A stretch of DNA of 32,496 nucleotides from Rhodoplanes elegans (GCF_016653355.1 NZ_NHSK01000057.1:1-32496), one strand, 5' to 3'; counted from the stretch's first letter, positions 17,761-28,008 are shown. The notes: generated from the sequence alone by a model not told the origin. Program-made: numbers and translations.

Positions 17761-18464
17761 GTGTTCAGGTCTCCCCCCATGCCGCGCTGGCGCGCGGTCT
17801 CGTCGATGGCGTGGGCGCGGGCGATCGCCGCCTTGCGGGTGTCCTCGTCGACGTACTCGCTGTTGGCGAGCTGCTCCTCGATCACGTCGAGCTCGGCGAC
17901 GTCCTTGAGTCGCGGCGGCCACACCCCGGACTTCAGGCAGACCACGCAGCGCAACATCTCGGCGAGCCCCTGCATCAGCACCAGCACGCCGGCGATCGGG
18001 ATGATGGTCTTGAACGGATAGACGGGCGGTCCGTCGGCCGTCACGTTCGAGTGCTCGAGGATGCGCCAGGAATCCTGGGCGTAGTGCAGGCCGGCATAGA
18101 CCAGCGCGCCGATGCCGGGCAGGAAGAACACCACGTAGAGAATCAGATCGAGCGTCGCCTGGGTCCGCGGCTTGAAGGAGCCGTAGAGGAAGTCGCCGCG
18201 CACATGCGCGTTCTGGGCGAGCGTGTAGGCGCCGCACAGCATGAAGACGGTGCCGTACAGCATGTTGTTGAGATCGAAGATCCAGGCGGTCGGCGCGTTG
18301 AAGAGGTAGCGCTTGAACACCTCGATGACCACGACGGACATCAGCGCGATGATCAGCCAGGCCGCGGTCTTTCCGACGATCGTGCTGATCAGGTCGGCGA
18401 CGTACAGCACGCGCTGCACCGGCTTGGCGCGGCGGATCGCCCGGGTGGACTGGAGCATCGACAT
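17757..18464 (-). CDS. dctQ: TRAP transporter small permease (DctQ family)
   Basis: A 235-residue inner-membrane protein with four hydrophobic segments: KTAAWLIIALMSVVVIEVF, NNMLYGTVFMLCGAYTLAQ, LDLILYVVFFLPGIGALVYAG, TIIPIAGVLVLMQGLAEML. The AHVRGDFLYGSFKPRTQATLD loop is the classic DctQ motif. A roughly 55-residue cytoplasmic acidic tail (AELDVIEEQLANSEYVDEDTRKAA) is longer than usual. It sits between the binding-protein gene (159-base gap) and dctM (overlap). The start at 18464 could also be the Met two codons later; neither has a strong ribosome site. Confidence 0.9.
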   Translation of the reverse strand: MSMLQSTRAIRRAKPVQRVLYVADLISTIVGKTAAWLIIALMSVVVIEVFKRYLFNAPTAWIFDLNNMLYGTVFMLCGAYTLAQNAHVRGDFLYGSFKPRTQATLDLILYVVFFLPGIGALVYAGLHYAQDSWRILEHSNVTADGPPVYPFKTIIPIAGVLVLMQGLAEMLRCVVCLKSGVWPPRLKDVAELDVIEEQLANSEYVDEDTRKAAIARAHAIDETARQRGMGGDLNT

Positions 18465-18623
18465 GGGCGGAATCGCTCGGCGCGGGGCGATCGGGGCGCG
18501 TGGGCCGTCCGGCGCGCCGCGGACGGGACGTCGTCTGGCCGTCGACGACGGCCGGCACCGGGGGGGCGTCGTGGCGGCGCCGCGGCGACCCTCGTGTCAC
18601 GAGAGCCGCCGCGGCGGCGGCGA

Positions 18624-19808
18624 TCAGGTCGGCTGCTTGGCGACGCCGGCGGCGCCGAAATAGTGGTCGAACGCCATCTTGCGGCTCACCACCGTGTCGT
18701 TTTCCCACTGCGTGGCGCGCTGGGCGAACTGCCGCTGCGACTCGAGAATCTCCTTGAACATCGGGTTCTCGGCGGCCTTCTTCTTCACGACCTCGTCGTA
18801 CACCTCGAGCTGGCGCTTGAGCACCGGGTCGGGCGTCTTGTAGAAGCGGACCTTGTCCTTCTGCTGCATCTCGACATAATCCTTGGAGTAGCGATCGATC
18901 GCCTTCCAGGACATGTCGGCCGAGGCGGCCTCGACCGCGTTGGCGATCAGGGCCCGCATCTTCTCGGGCAGCGCCTCGTACTTGGTCTTGTTGAACAGCA
19001 CCTCGAACTGCTCGGCGTTCTGGTGGTAGCTCTGCAGCATGCAGACCTTGGACACATCCGGGAAGCCGAGCACCCGGTCCGAGGAGGCGTTGTTGAACTC
19101 GGCCGCGTCCAGCAGGCCGCGGTCCATGGCCGAGACGATCTCGCCGCCGGGCAGCGCGTTGACGGCCATGCCGAGGCCCTGGAACACGTCGATCGAGATG
19201 CCGACGGTGCGGAACTTCAGGCCCTTCATGTCGTCGACCTTGGCGACCGGCTTCTTGAACCAGCCGAGCGGCTGGGTCGGCATCGGGCCGTAGGGGAACG
19301 ACACCACGTTGGCGCCGATCGAGTCGTAGAGCTTGGCGAGCAGCTCCTTGCCGCCGCCGTACTTGTGCCAGGCGAGCAGCATGTTGGCGTCCATGCCGAA
19401 GCCCGGGCCGGAGCCCCACAGGGCGAGCGCGGTCTGCTTGCCGTAATGATAGACCATGACGCCGTGGCCGCCGTCGAGCGTGCCTTTCGACACCGCCTCG
19501 AGCAGGCCGAAGGCCGGCACCACGGCGCCCGCCGGAAGCACCTCGATCTTCAGGTCGCCACCGGTCATGTCGTTGACCTTCTTGGCGAAGTCGAGGGCGT
19601 ATTCGTGGAAGATGTCCTTCGACGGCCAGGTGCTCTGCCAGCGCATCGTGATCGGGCCGCTCGACTGGGCGATCGCCGGGGCGGCGACCGTGGCGGCGGC
19701 GCCGGCCGCGCCGGCGGTCAGCAGGAACTTGCGCCGCGACGCGGCCTTCGCCGAGGCGTGGTCGGGCGACGTGCGGACGGACGGGTGGCGGGAATCCGGG
19801 CGGGACAT
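18624..19808 (-). CDS. dctP: TRAP transporter substrate-binding protein (DctP family, TakP-like)
   Basis: A 394-residue periplasmic receptor with a Tat signal (SRRKFLLTAGAAGAAATVAAPAIAQ). Family stretches include MRWQSTWPSKDIFHEYALDFAKKVNDMTGGDLKIEVLPAGAVVPAFG, then GWFKKPVAKVDDMKGLKFRT with the conserved Arg that usually binds a carboxylate. ALPGGEIVSAMDRGLLDAAEFNN follows, as in 2-oxoacid-binding TakP relatives. The start at 19808 has GGAGGAAG nine bases upstream. It is first in the dctP-dctQ-dctM operon. A carboxylate ligand is likely from the family; the exact compound cannot be read from sequence. Confidence 0.92.
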   Translation of the reverse strand: MSRPDSRHPSVRTSPDHASAKAASRRKFLLTAGAAGAAATVAAPAIAQSSGPITMRWQSTWPSKDIFHEYALDFAKKVNDMTGGDLKIEVLPAGAVVPAFGLLEAVSKGTLDGGHGVMVYHYGKQTALALWGSGPGFGMDANMLLAWHKYGGGKELLAKLYDSIGANVVSFPYGPMPTQPLGWFKKPVAKVDDMKGLKFRTVGISIDVFQGLGMAVNALPGGEIVSAMDRGLLDAAEFNNASSDRVLGFPDVSKVCMLQSYHQNAEQFEVLFNKTKYEALPEKMRALIANAVEAASADMSWKAIDRYSKDYVEMQQKDKVRFYKTPDPVLKRQLEVYDEVVKKKAAENPMFKEILESQRQFAQRATQWENDTVVSRKMAFDHYFGAAGVAKQPT

Positions 19809-20118
19809 GTCTGCGCTTCCTCCAAAAAATCGTTGGCGAACAGCCTCGTTCTCGGGCCGTCCTTGTCAGGTGTTCTTGGAGCGTGGACCGCTCGTGCTCC
19901 GACATGCGGGTGCTGCCGGTTGGGCCGCAGTGTGGCCGGTTCCCGGCGCAACCTCAAGGGCGAAGGCATCGAACTTTAGGTGAAATTCCGGACCGCCGGC
20001 GCCCCGCCCGCCGGCCGTGCCGCCGCCCGCCGGGACGTGAAAACGCCCGCTTTCGCCGCGATGGAGGCGGCCGTTCGCCGCCGGCCCCGGCGGCGCGCCG
20101 CCGCCACTGGAGCGCCCC

Positions 20119-21864
20119 GTGTCCCGCCTGACCTCGTCCCTCGCCGTCGTGTGGCGCCTCGCCGCACCTTACTTCCGCTCCGAGGACCGCTGGGCGGGCC
20201 GTGGCCTGCTCGCCGCGGTCGTCGCCATCGAGCTCGCCATCGTCGCCATCACGGTGATGATCAACCAGTGGAACAACCGCTTCTACAACGCCCTGCAGGA
20301 GCGCAGCTGGGACACCTTCGTGTCCGAGCTCCTGTTCTTCTGCGCCCTCGCGGCCGCCTTCATCGTGCTCGCCGTCTATCAGCTCTATCTGAACCAGTGG
20401 CTGCAGATCCGCTGGCGGCGTTGGATGACGAGCCGGTATCTGTCGCACTGGCTCGCCGACGCCAACCACTATCGCATGCAGCTCCTCGGCGATTCGGCCG
20501 ACAATCCGGACCAGCGCATCGCCGAGGACATCAACCAGTTCATCGATCGCGGCCTCACCATCGGGCTCGGGCTCCTCAACGCGGTCGTCACGTTGGTGTC
20601 GTTCGTCGCCATCCTGTGGGGCCTGTCGGCGCGAGCGCCGCTGCATCTCGGCGGCAGCACGTGGGACATCCCGGGCTATCTGGTCTGGGCCGCCCTCCTG
20701 TGGGCGATCGTCGGCACCACGCTCACCCATCTGATCGGCCGGCCGCTGATCGCACTCAACTTCCGCCAGCAGCGCTACGAGGCCGACTTCCGCTTCAGCC
20801 TCGTGCGGGTGCGCGAGAACGGCGAGCAGATCGCGCTGCTCGGCGGCGAGAGCGCCGAGAAGGCCCGGCTGCTCGATCGCTTCGGCGCCCTGATGGGCAA
20901 CTGGTTCGCCATCATGACGCGGCAGAAGAAGCTCACCTTCTTCACGGCCGGCTACGGCCAGATCTCGACCGTGTTCCCGTTCGTCGTCGTGTCGCCGGCC
21001 TATTTCGCCGGGGCCGTCAATCTCGGCGGCCTGATGCAGACGGCCTCGGCCTTCGGCAGCGTGCAGACGGCGCTGTCCTTCTTCATCACCTCCTACCGGT
21101 CGATCGCCGAGTGGAAGGCCGTGGTCGACCGGCTCGACGGCTTCGACGCCGCGATCGCGGCCGGGCGCGCCGCGACCCGGACGGCCGAGACGATCGCGGT
21201 GACGCCGCGGCCGGAGGCCGGCGGCATCGCAGCCGCGGCGCTCGACGTGCGGCTGCCGAACGGGCGGCCGCTGGTGACGGCCGCCGACCTCGCGCTGCCC
21301 GCCGGCGCGCGCGTGCTGGTCAACGGCCCGTCGGGCTCGGGCAAGTCGACCCTGTTCCGGGCGCTGGCCGGCATCTGGCCGTTCGGCGATGGCGACATCG
21401 CGGTGCCGGACGGCAAGACCGTGATGGTTCTGCCGCAGAAGCCGTACCTGCCGGTCGGCCCGCTCGCCGCCGCGGTCGCCTATCCGGCGCTGCCCGATGG
21501 CTTCTCGCGCGAGCGGATCGGCGAGGTGCTGACGGCCGTCGGGCTCGGCGCGCTGGTGCCGCGGCTCGACGAGGACGCCCATTGGGCCCGCATGCTGTCG
21601 CTCGGCGAGCAGCAGCGCCTCGCCATCGCCCGCGCCATCCTGCACGCCCCCGACTATCTGTTCCTCGACGAGGCGACGGCGTCGCTCGACGAGCCGTCGG
21701 AGGCGGCCCTCTATCGGCTGCTGCGTGAAAAGCTGCCCGGCACCGCACTGGTGTCGATCGGCCACCGCTCGACGCTCGACGCCCTGCACGACCGCCGCCT
21801 GGTGCTGGAGCGCGACGGCGACCGCCACACGATTCGCGAGCGGGATCTGGCGCCGGCGCGGTGA
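20119..21864 (+). CDS. SbmA/YddA-like ABC transporter (fused permease and ATPase)
   Basis: A 581-residue protein. The N-terminal ABC-membrane-2 domain (about 1-330) contains MINQWNNRFYNALQERSWDTFVSELLFF, YLNQWLQIRWRRWMTSRYLSHWL and NPDQRIAEDINQFIDR, typical of the SbmA/BacA, YddA and peroxisomal ABCD group. The ATPase follows: Walker A NGPSGSGKST near residue 400, the variant signature LSLGEQQRLAIARA, Walker B YLFLDEATASLDE and the H-loop IGHRSTL. It probably moves peptides, vitamin B12-like compounds or very-long-chain lipids across the inner membrane; substrate is uncertain. The GTG start at 20119 has TGGAG nearby. It stands alone, divergent from the TRAP operon and convergent with groL. 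Confidence 0.88.
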   Translation: MSRLTSSLAVVWRLAAPYFRSEDRWAGRGLLAAVVAIELAIVAITVMINQWNNRFYNALQERSWDTFVSELLFFCALAAAFIVLAVYQLYLNQWLQIRWRRWMTSRYLSHWLADANHYRMQLLGDSADNPDQRIAEDINQFIDRGLTIGLGLLNAVVTLVSFVAILWGLSARAPLHLGGSTWDIPGYLVWAALLWAIVGTTLTHLIGRPLIALNFRQQRYEADFRFSLVRVRENGEQIALLGGESAEKARLLDRFGALMGNWFAIMTRQKKLTFFTAGYGQISTVFPFVVVSPAYFAGAVNLGGLMQTASAFGSVQTALSFFITSYRSIAEWKAVVDRLDGFDAAIAAGRAATRTAETIAVTPRPEAGGIAAAALDVRLPNGRPLVTAADLALPAGARVLVNGPSGSGKSTLFRALAGIWPFGDGDIAVPDGKTVMVLPQKPYLPVGPLAAAVAYPALPDGFSRERIGEVLTAVGLGALVPRLDEDAHWARMLSLGEQQRLAIARAILHAPDYLFLDEATASLDEPSEAALYRLLREKLPGTALVSIGHRSTLDALHDRRLVLERDGDRHTIRERDLAPAR

Positions 21865-21943
21865 GGCGGCGGTAATAACAACTGCGTTCGCAGGGCTCGA
21901 AGGCCTCGCCCGCTCCGATGAAGAGCGGCGATGAAAGGCGATG

Positions 21944-21975
21944 AAAAAAAGGGCCGCCTTTCGGCGGCCCTTCGT
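21944..21975 (-). terminator. Rho-independent terminator of groSL
   Basis: On the minus strand GGGCCGCC, a GAAA tetraloop and GGCGGCCC are followed by seven T residues (complement of 21944-21950). It begins about 42 bases after the groL stop and is a textbook intrinsic terminator. From the other side it may weakly stop the ABC transporter transcript. Confidence 0.93.
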
Positions 21976-22012
21976 CGTCTGGTGATCAGGTCTGCCGATC
22001 AGGCGCGGCCGA

Positions 22013-23671
<1,659 letters not shown>

Positions 23672-23745
23672 TCAGTCGGGGGAACGCCGGACCTACGGGG
23701 CAGCGCGCTCGCGCGCCCCGCGCGGCCGGCGGGAGGGCGTCGTGA

Positions 23746-24042
23746 TCAGCCGATCACGCCCATGATGTCGGACTCCTTCATGATCAGGAGATCCTCGCCG
23801 TCGAGCTTCACCTCGGTGCCCGACCACTTGCCGAACAGGACGCGGTCGCCGACCTTGAGGTCGAGCGGGACCAGCTTGCCGGCCTCGTCGCGGCCGCCCG
23901 GGCCGACGGCGATGATCTCGCCCTGGCTCGGCTTCTCCTTGGCGGTGTCCGGGATGATGATGCCGCCGGCGGTCTTCTCTTCGGCCTCGATGCGCTTCAC
24001 GACGACGCGATCGTGCAGCGGGCGGAACGTGGTCTTCGCCAT
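23746..24042 (-). CDS. groS: Co-chaperonin GroES (Hsp10)
   Basis: A 98-residue GroES, the seven-subunit lid of GroEL. Seen: [44 protein letters not shown], which includes the mobile loop, and [34 protein letters not shown]. The start at 24042 (MAKTTF) fits all GroES proteins; the frame is open 24 codons upstream through the leader, which is not coding. GAGG lies 13 bases before the ATG. First gene of groS-groL, under a CIRCE element. Confidence 0.98.
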   Translation of the reverse strand: MAKTTFRPLHDRVVVKRIEAEEKTAGGIIIPDTAKEKPSQGEIIAVGPGGRDEAGKLVPLDLKVGDRVLFGKWSGTEVKLDGEDLLIMKESDIMGVIG

Positions 24043-24107
24043 GGACTGTCTATCCTCGTCGCCACCTTGGGTGGCTGGGGTTTCGTTGGCAAACTCGGGA
24101 TTGTCGG

Positions 24108-24134
24108 CTGGCACTCCGGTGTCGCGAGTGCCAG
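24108..24134. promoter_or_regulatory. CIRCE operator for HrcA
   Basis: Inverted repeat CTGGCACTC (24108-24116) and GAGTGCCAG (24126-24134) with a 9-base spacer, the exact CIRCE geometry (TTAGCACTC-N9-GAGTGCTAA) with all of GCACTC/GAGTGC kept. It lies 65 bases upstream of the groS ATG, in the leader, as expected for HrcA-repressed chaperonin operons. Confidence 0.93.
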
Positions 24135-24285
24135 CGCCGGTCCGGAAATAGGGAGGGGGCTTCCGCCTGTCAAGGCGCCGGCCGGAACCAAACCGAGGCC
24201 GGGGCGTTGCGGCTGCCGGCGCGGTTAATGCGCCGGCCGGTCGCGAGACGGCGGCCGCCGGGCCCGCGAGGGCGCAGGCGTCGTC

Positions 24286-25359
24286 TTAGCCGGGCCGCCG
24301 CGGGCAGGCAACCCGCGGACGACTTGCCCGCGGATCGGTCACGATGACCTGATGGGACGAGCGCGCAGGATGGTCCTGCGGCACCAGCGTATCCAGGTCG
24401 CTCACCCGCACCGGCTCGGGCAGGGGAAGCGGCTCGATCCCGGCGAGCAGGCGATAGGTTCCGCCCACCGCGGCCCCGACCAGGGCCATCGGAACGGCGA
24501 GCAAGCCGAGCATGGTGAATGGGTTGAAAGGGGCCAGAGCCACCGCGACCGCGATGCCGCCCGCGGCGCCGCACCCCACGTAGTCGAGGGTCCGCGTCCG
24601 CTTCATGCTGCGGGCGAGCCCATGGACGGCGAGCCCGAACAGCGCCCCCGGGATCGCCGTGACGAGCAGCGCGACCAGCATCATCTGGACCGGCACAGCC
24701 AGGGCGAAGAGCAGGCCCTGCTGGAGATCGGCTTCCCCCGCCGACCCCATGATCGGCACGCCGAGCATCATGAGCGGCAGGGCGAGCACGAACATGGCCA
24801 GGCCCGGAACAATCGCCGCCACACCCATGGCGCCGAACGAGGTGCGGACCTGGATCGGTCCGTCGTACCGGCGCATCGGTGCGGCCGCGACCTCCGCGGT
24901 CGGGTCGGCGATCGACTCGAGCCCGGCGGTCTGCCAGTAGACGAGGCCGGTGATCAGCCCGACCAGCCCGGGCAGCACCCCGGCGGTCAGAACGATGCCG
25001 GCTGGAAGATCGACGGCACCGACGTCGATTTCGCGGGTGACCGCGTAAGCGAGCAATGCGGCTGCGCCGCCTATGGCCGCATAGGCCCCGCGACTGCCGA
25101 TCGCCAGAGCCCGCGCCCTCAGGTGAAGCACCAAGAAGAAAAGCCCGTCGAGGCCCAGGCGCACCGCGAAGGAGATCAGAAGCGCGTCTGGAGCGACAAC
25201 CCGCGTGAGCGGTCGTGCCGCCGCCCCGGCCCCGAACGAGGGGATCGGGCCCTCCGGCATCGCGCCGACCACCGTCATGACGAGAACGGCGGCATGCAGG
25301 AAGGCGAGCGGCAGCAGCGCCACGGCGAACGCGCGCGGCACGGTTCTGACGACGACCAT
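24286..25359 (-). CDS. Multi-pass membrane protein of unknown function
   Basis: A 357-residue protein with about seven or eight hydrophobic segments (for example AVALLPLAFLHAAVLVMTVVG, ALLISFAVRLGLDGLFFLVL, GIVLTAGVLPGLVGLITGLVYW, MGVAAIVPGLAMFVLALPLMMLGVPIM, LLFALAVPVQMMLVALLVTAIPGALFGLAVHG, GGIAVAVALAPFNPFTMLGLLAVPMALVGAAVGGTYRLL). The family is not recognised. A soluble C-terminal tail (DLDTLVPQDHPARSSHQVIVTDPRASRPRVACPRRPG) follows the last helix. The start at 25359 was chosen for the GAGGGG before it; the frame also opens at 25413. It lies downstream of the peptidoglycan-binding protein gene on the same strand but is separated from it by an intrinsic terminator, so it is probably expressed separately. 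Confidence 0.7.
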   Translation of the reverse strand: MVVVRTVPRAFAVALLPLAFLHAAVLVMTVVGAMPEGPIPSFGAGAAARPLTRVVAPDALLISFAVRLGLDGLFFLVLHLRARALAIGSRGAYAAIGGAAALLAYAVTREIDVGAVDLPAGIVLTAGVLPGLVGLITGLVYWQTAGLESIADPTAEVAAAPMRRYDGPIQVRTSFGAMGVAAIVPGLAMFVLALPLMMLGVPIMGSAGEADLQQGLLFALAVPVQMMLVALLVTAIPGALFGLAVHGLARSMKRTRTLDYVGCGAAGGIAVAVALAPFNPFTMLGLLAVPMALVGAAVGGTYRLLAGIEPLPLPEPVRVSDLDTLVPQDHPARSSHQVIVTDPRASRPRVACPRRPG

Positions 25360-25626
25360 GTGTGTCCCCTCGGGCGCCGTCTCCGAACGAGGAGCGCCAC
25401 CAGTCAGGCGCAACTCTACCGCGAACCGATTACCGGCGGCTTACCCGGTCGGCGAAAAACTCACCCGATCGGGCGAGGGAAAGACCGCCCGCCGCGGGTG
25501 CGGCGACGCCCACTTGACGCTGCACACTCCAGGGCGGGTTCGAAAAGGGCGGCCTCGGAGAAGATGGCCGCGATGGGGCCTGAAGCGGCTGGAGCAATGC
25601 GCCCGGGCGGCCGGACAGGAAACAGA

Positions 25627-25653
25627 AAAAGGCCGCGGCACTGCCGCGGCCTT
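25627..25653 (-). terminator. Rho-independent terminator of the peptidoglycan-binding protein gene
   Basis: On the minus strand AAGGCCGCGGC, a 3-base loop and GCCGCGGCCTT are followed by further T residues. It lies about 42 bases after the stop at 25695 and separates that gene from the membrane protein gene. Confidence 0.88.
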
Positions 25654-25694
25654 CGCGCGTCGGGACCGGCCCCGACGGGGGCTCGTCGATCCGG

Positions 25695-26360
25695 TTACCG
25701 GCTGCCGGACCCCGAGCCGCCCGAATCCGATCCGGACATCCCGGAGCCGCCCGTCCCGGAGCCGCTCGCGCCGGACCCGGAGGCGCCGCCGCTCATCCCC
25801 GAGTCGCTCTCCCCGGAGGTGCCGCTCTGGCCGCCCTGCGAGGTCGGACCGCCGCCCGTCGACGAGCCGCCCGCCCCGGTGGTGCCCATCGACTGGCCCT
25901 GCCGGCCGGCGTCGCCGCCGAACTCGGCCATGTCGAGGCCGAGATCCGACAGCGCGCGCCGGTCGATCTGGTCGTCGGCGGAGGCATAGCCCTTGTCGCG
26001 CTTGAAGTTCTGCAGCGCCGAGCGGGTGTCCGGCCCCCACACGCCGTCGACGTCGCCGGAGCTGAAGCCCTTCTTGTTCAGCGCCTGCTGCAGGCGGCTG
26101 ATCTGGTCCTTGCTGAGCCCGTCGACCGAGATCGGCTGCCGGTCGGCGGACTGCCCGGAGCCGCCCATCGACGACTGGCGCCCCGAGTCGTGAGCGCTGC
26201 CTTGGCCGCTCGAGCCCTGGGCGCTCGAGCCCTTGCCGCTCTGCTGGCCCTGTTGCCACTGGCCGGACGGCTGCTGGCCCTGCTGACCCTGCGAGGGCTG
26301 CTGCGCATAGGCCGGCAGCGACAGGGCGAGGACGGTCGTCGCGAGAAGAATGCGTTTCAT
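25695..26360 (-). CDS. Exported peptidoglycan-binding-domain protein with Gln/Gly/Ser-rich flanks
   Basis: A 221-residue protein: Sec signal MKRILLATTVLALSLPAYA, a Gln/Gly/Ser-rich stretch (about 20-80), one peptidoglycan-binding domain, and a Gly/Ser/Thr repeat tail to the end (about 150-221). The domain reads ISRLQQALNKKGFSSGDVDGVWGPDTRSALQNFKRDKGY, the PG_binding_1 pattern, and is preceded by a linker ISVDGLSKDQ. The chain probably sits in the periplasm anchored to the wall by this domain, with disordered arms on both sides; no catalytic domain is present. The start at 26360 has GGGAGA nine bases upstream; the frame stays open another 74 codons without coding character. It is divergent from the lipoprotein gene across a 358-base gap. 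Confidence 0.85.
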   Translation of the reverse strand: MKRILLATTVLALSLPAYAQQPSQGQQGQQPSGQWQQGQQSGKGSSAQGSSGQGSAHDSGRQSSMGGSGQSADRQPISVDGLSKDQISRLQQALNKKGFSSGDVDGVWGPDTRSALQNFKRDKGYASADDQIDRRALSDLGLDMAEFGGDAGRQGQSMGTTGAGGSSTGGGPTSQGGQSGTSGESDSGMSGGASGSGASGSGTGGSGMSGSDSGGSGSGSR

Positions 26361-26718
26361 CGAGGTCTCCCGGAGGTGTTCTGGTTGGGTTTCGGTCCCG
26401 ACACCGGGCCCGGCCGGCGTCATCCGGCGCGTGGTGCGGGACCGACACCGGGCCAACCGGCCGCGGGCGACATCGTTCTGCTCACCTCGATGATCTCGGC
26501 TGATTGTCGCAGGCCGCCGTCCGCCAGCGGACCGACTTCGGGTCTCCGCGACCGGAGACCGGCCGGTCATCGAAACGCCCATCTCGGGCCGTCATGGTGA
26601 GGGCGTTCTTCCGTGAACCCGACGCTCGCGGGCGCGCCGGCACGGCCGGTCTGCGACGGCGGCGGAGGTATGAATCACACTTGCGTCAAGCCCTTCCGCC
26701 GATCAGAGTGGGGCATCG
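26361..26718. other. 358-base divergent gap
   Basis: Lies between the peptidoglycan-binding protein gene (minus) and the lipoprotein gene (plus). No supported gene or strong hairpin was found; it must carry both promoters. The AT-richest piece is around 26665-26690 (GTATGAATCACACTTGCGTCAA), near the lipoprotein start, but no clear -35/-10 pair was assigned. The short direct repeats CGACACCGGGC (26399) and CGACACCGGGC (26443) are 44 bases apart. Confidence 0.45.
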
Positions 26719-27285
26719 ATGTCGGAGATCGTCATGCTGGGTTCGTTCCGGGGCGCCGCGCGCGTATTGACGGCCGCCGCCGCGCTGACGTCGCTCGCGG
26801 GCTGCGCGAGCACGCTGCCGTCGTTCTCGGGCGGCGGGTCGGCGCCGGAGCCCGGGCCCGCCCCGATGGCGGCGGCGCCGCCGTCCAGCATCCGGCCGGA
26901 CGAGATCGTCGGTCGCTGGGGCATCGCCGCCTATCACCGCCCGGAGGACCGCGCTCGCACCGAGGCGGCGGCGCGCGGGCAATGCAAGCTGCCCTTCGTC
27001 ATCAACCGGTCCTCGACCGGCGTGTCGATGCTCGGCCACGACAGCCCGCAAGTGCAGGACATGCTGCTCAAGGCGGGACCGGACGGGAAGAGCTATATCG
27101 GCCCGAGCCCGGCCGCCCCCGACGCCGACGACCGCGAGGTGGTGTCGTTCGACGGCCGCGTGCTGATCCTCAAATGGGTCGATCCGGAGGTCGCCGGCCG
27201 CTACGGCACCATGATCCTGGTCCGCTGCGGCGCCGAGGGCACCACGGCGCGCGCCCCGCGTCCCGCTCCCGCCGCCGCCCGCTGA
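26719..27285 (+). CDS. Putative lipoprotein, conserved unknown
   Basis: An up to 188-residue protein with a lipoprotein signal ending LTSLAGC (Cys about residue 27), so it is probably attached to the outer membrane or inner membrane by lipid. A Pro/Ala/Ser linker precedes one small domain: DEIVGRWGIAAYHRPEDRARTEAAARGQCKLPFVINRSSTGVSMLGHD ... KSYIGP ... VVSFDGRVLILKWVDPEVAGRYGTMILVRC. Two domain Cys (QCK, VRC) may pair. The lipid site and family of similar short lipoproteins in Hyphomicrobiales are supported by pattern only; function unknown. A second Met at 26734 has a better GGAG site six bases upstream and gives a signal of normal length, so it may be the true start. Confidence 0.75.
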   Translation: MSEIVMLGSFRGAARVLTAAAALTSLAGCASTLPSFSGGGSAPEPGPAPMAAAPPSSIRPDEIVGRWGIAAYHRPEDRARTEAAARGQCKLPFVINRSSTGVSMLGHDSPQVQDMLLKAGPDGKSYIGPSPAAPDADDREVVSFDGRVLILKWVDPEVAGRYGTMILVRCGAEGTTARAPRPAPAAAR

Positions 27286-27315
27286 TCCGCCACCCCGCAT
27301 GACCACGAGGCCCGC

Positions 27316-27750
27316 ATGAATGCCGGGCACCCCAAGCTCCTCTGGCTGCCGCTCGCCCCGTTCGAGCGCGACGGGCTGAAGACCGCGCTCAAGGGCGCCG
27401 GCCTGCCGCACGACGACGTCGCGGCGCCCGGACGGTACTTCTGGCGCTTCGAGGAGAACGACGTCCCGGTCGGCTTCGGCGGCATCGAGGTGCACGGCGA
27501 CGATGGGCTCCTGCGCATCGTCACCCTGCCGGTGCTGCGCCATCGCGGTCTCGGCGGCGCCATCGCCGAGGCGCTGGAGGGTGAGACCGTGGCACTCGGC
27601 TGCCGCGCCCTGTGGGTGGCGGCCGGCGGCGAGGCCGCCTTCTTCGCCGAGCGCGGCTACGTGCCGGTGCTGCCCACCGCCATCCCGGCCGCGATCGCCG
27701 AGCGCCTCTCGTCCGGCGCCGACACGCCGATGATGAAGCGGGTGGGGTAG
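27316..27750 (+). CDS. ArsN2-like GNAT acetyltransferase
   Basis: A 144-residue GNAT-fold protein. The start LKTALKGAGLPHDDV, the GGIEVHGDDGLLRIVTLPVLRHRGLGGAIAEALE acetyl-CoA-binding stretch with RHRGLGGA, and the ending EAAFFAERGYVPV match the small arsenic-resistance N-acetyltransferases called ArsN2. Those enzymes modify glutamate or aspartate derivatives, which could change. No ars genes are in the window, so the arsenic link is from the family only. It follows the lipoprotein gene by 30 bases with GAGG upstream, so it may share its transcript. Confidence 0.78.
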   Translation: MNAGHPKLLWLPLAPFERDGLKTALKGAGLPHDDVAAPGRYFWRFEENDVPVGFGGIEVHGDDGLLRIVTLPVLRHRGLGGAIAEALEGETVALGCRALWVAAGGEAAFFAERGYVPVLPTAIPAAIAERLSSGADTPMMKRVG

Positions 27751-27813
27751 GGCGGACTCGTCGCGAGCCGGGAGGTGTTTCGGCTCCCGTCGCATCACGA
27801 CCTCCGCCGGGTT

Positions 27814-28008
27814 GGGCTCCCCCCTCCCCATCCCTCCCCCACAAGGGGGGAGGGAGCACACCGGGGCGCGCTTCGAGCTTCTGATCGAACGATCGAACCG
27901 ATGTGCTTTTCGAGCGATCGAACCGATGTTGCATTCGCTGGCTCTGCGCTTGCGCCTCCTGCGTTCCCTCCCCCCCTTGTGGGGGAGGGACAGGGAGGGG
28001 GGTGAGCC
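27814..28008. repeat. Inverted-repeat element with C/G-rich arms
   Basis: The left arm (27814-27855) reads GGGCTCCCCCCTCCCC, CTCCCCCACAAGGGGGGAGGGA. The right arm (27965-28008) is its near-inverse (TCCCTCCCCCCCTTGTGGGGG, AGGGACAGGGAGGGGGGTGAGCC). Each arm can also fold on itself. Between them lie two direct copies of GATCGAACCGATGT (27891-27904 and 27916-27929), 25 bases apart. No gene is seen in the 364-base gap around it. The arms match a palindrome type often interspersed in Hyphomicrobiales genomes; the direct repeats are not part of that pattern. Confidence 0.75.

Noticed and set aside
16018..19905. A 1295-codon minus-strand open frame across the TRAP operon
   Set aside because: The DctM sequence begins at 17760; above it the frame is a shadow of dctQ and dctP, which are recognisable in other frames.
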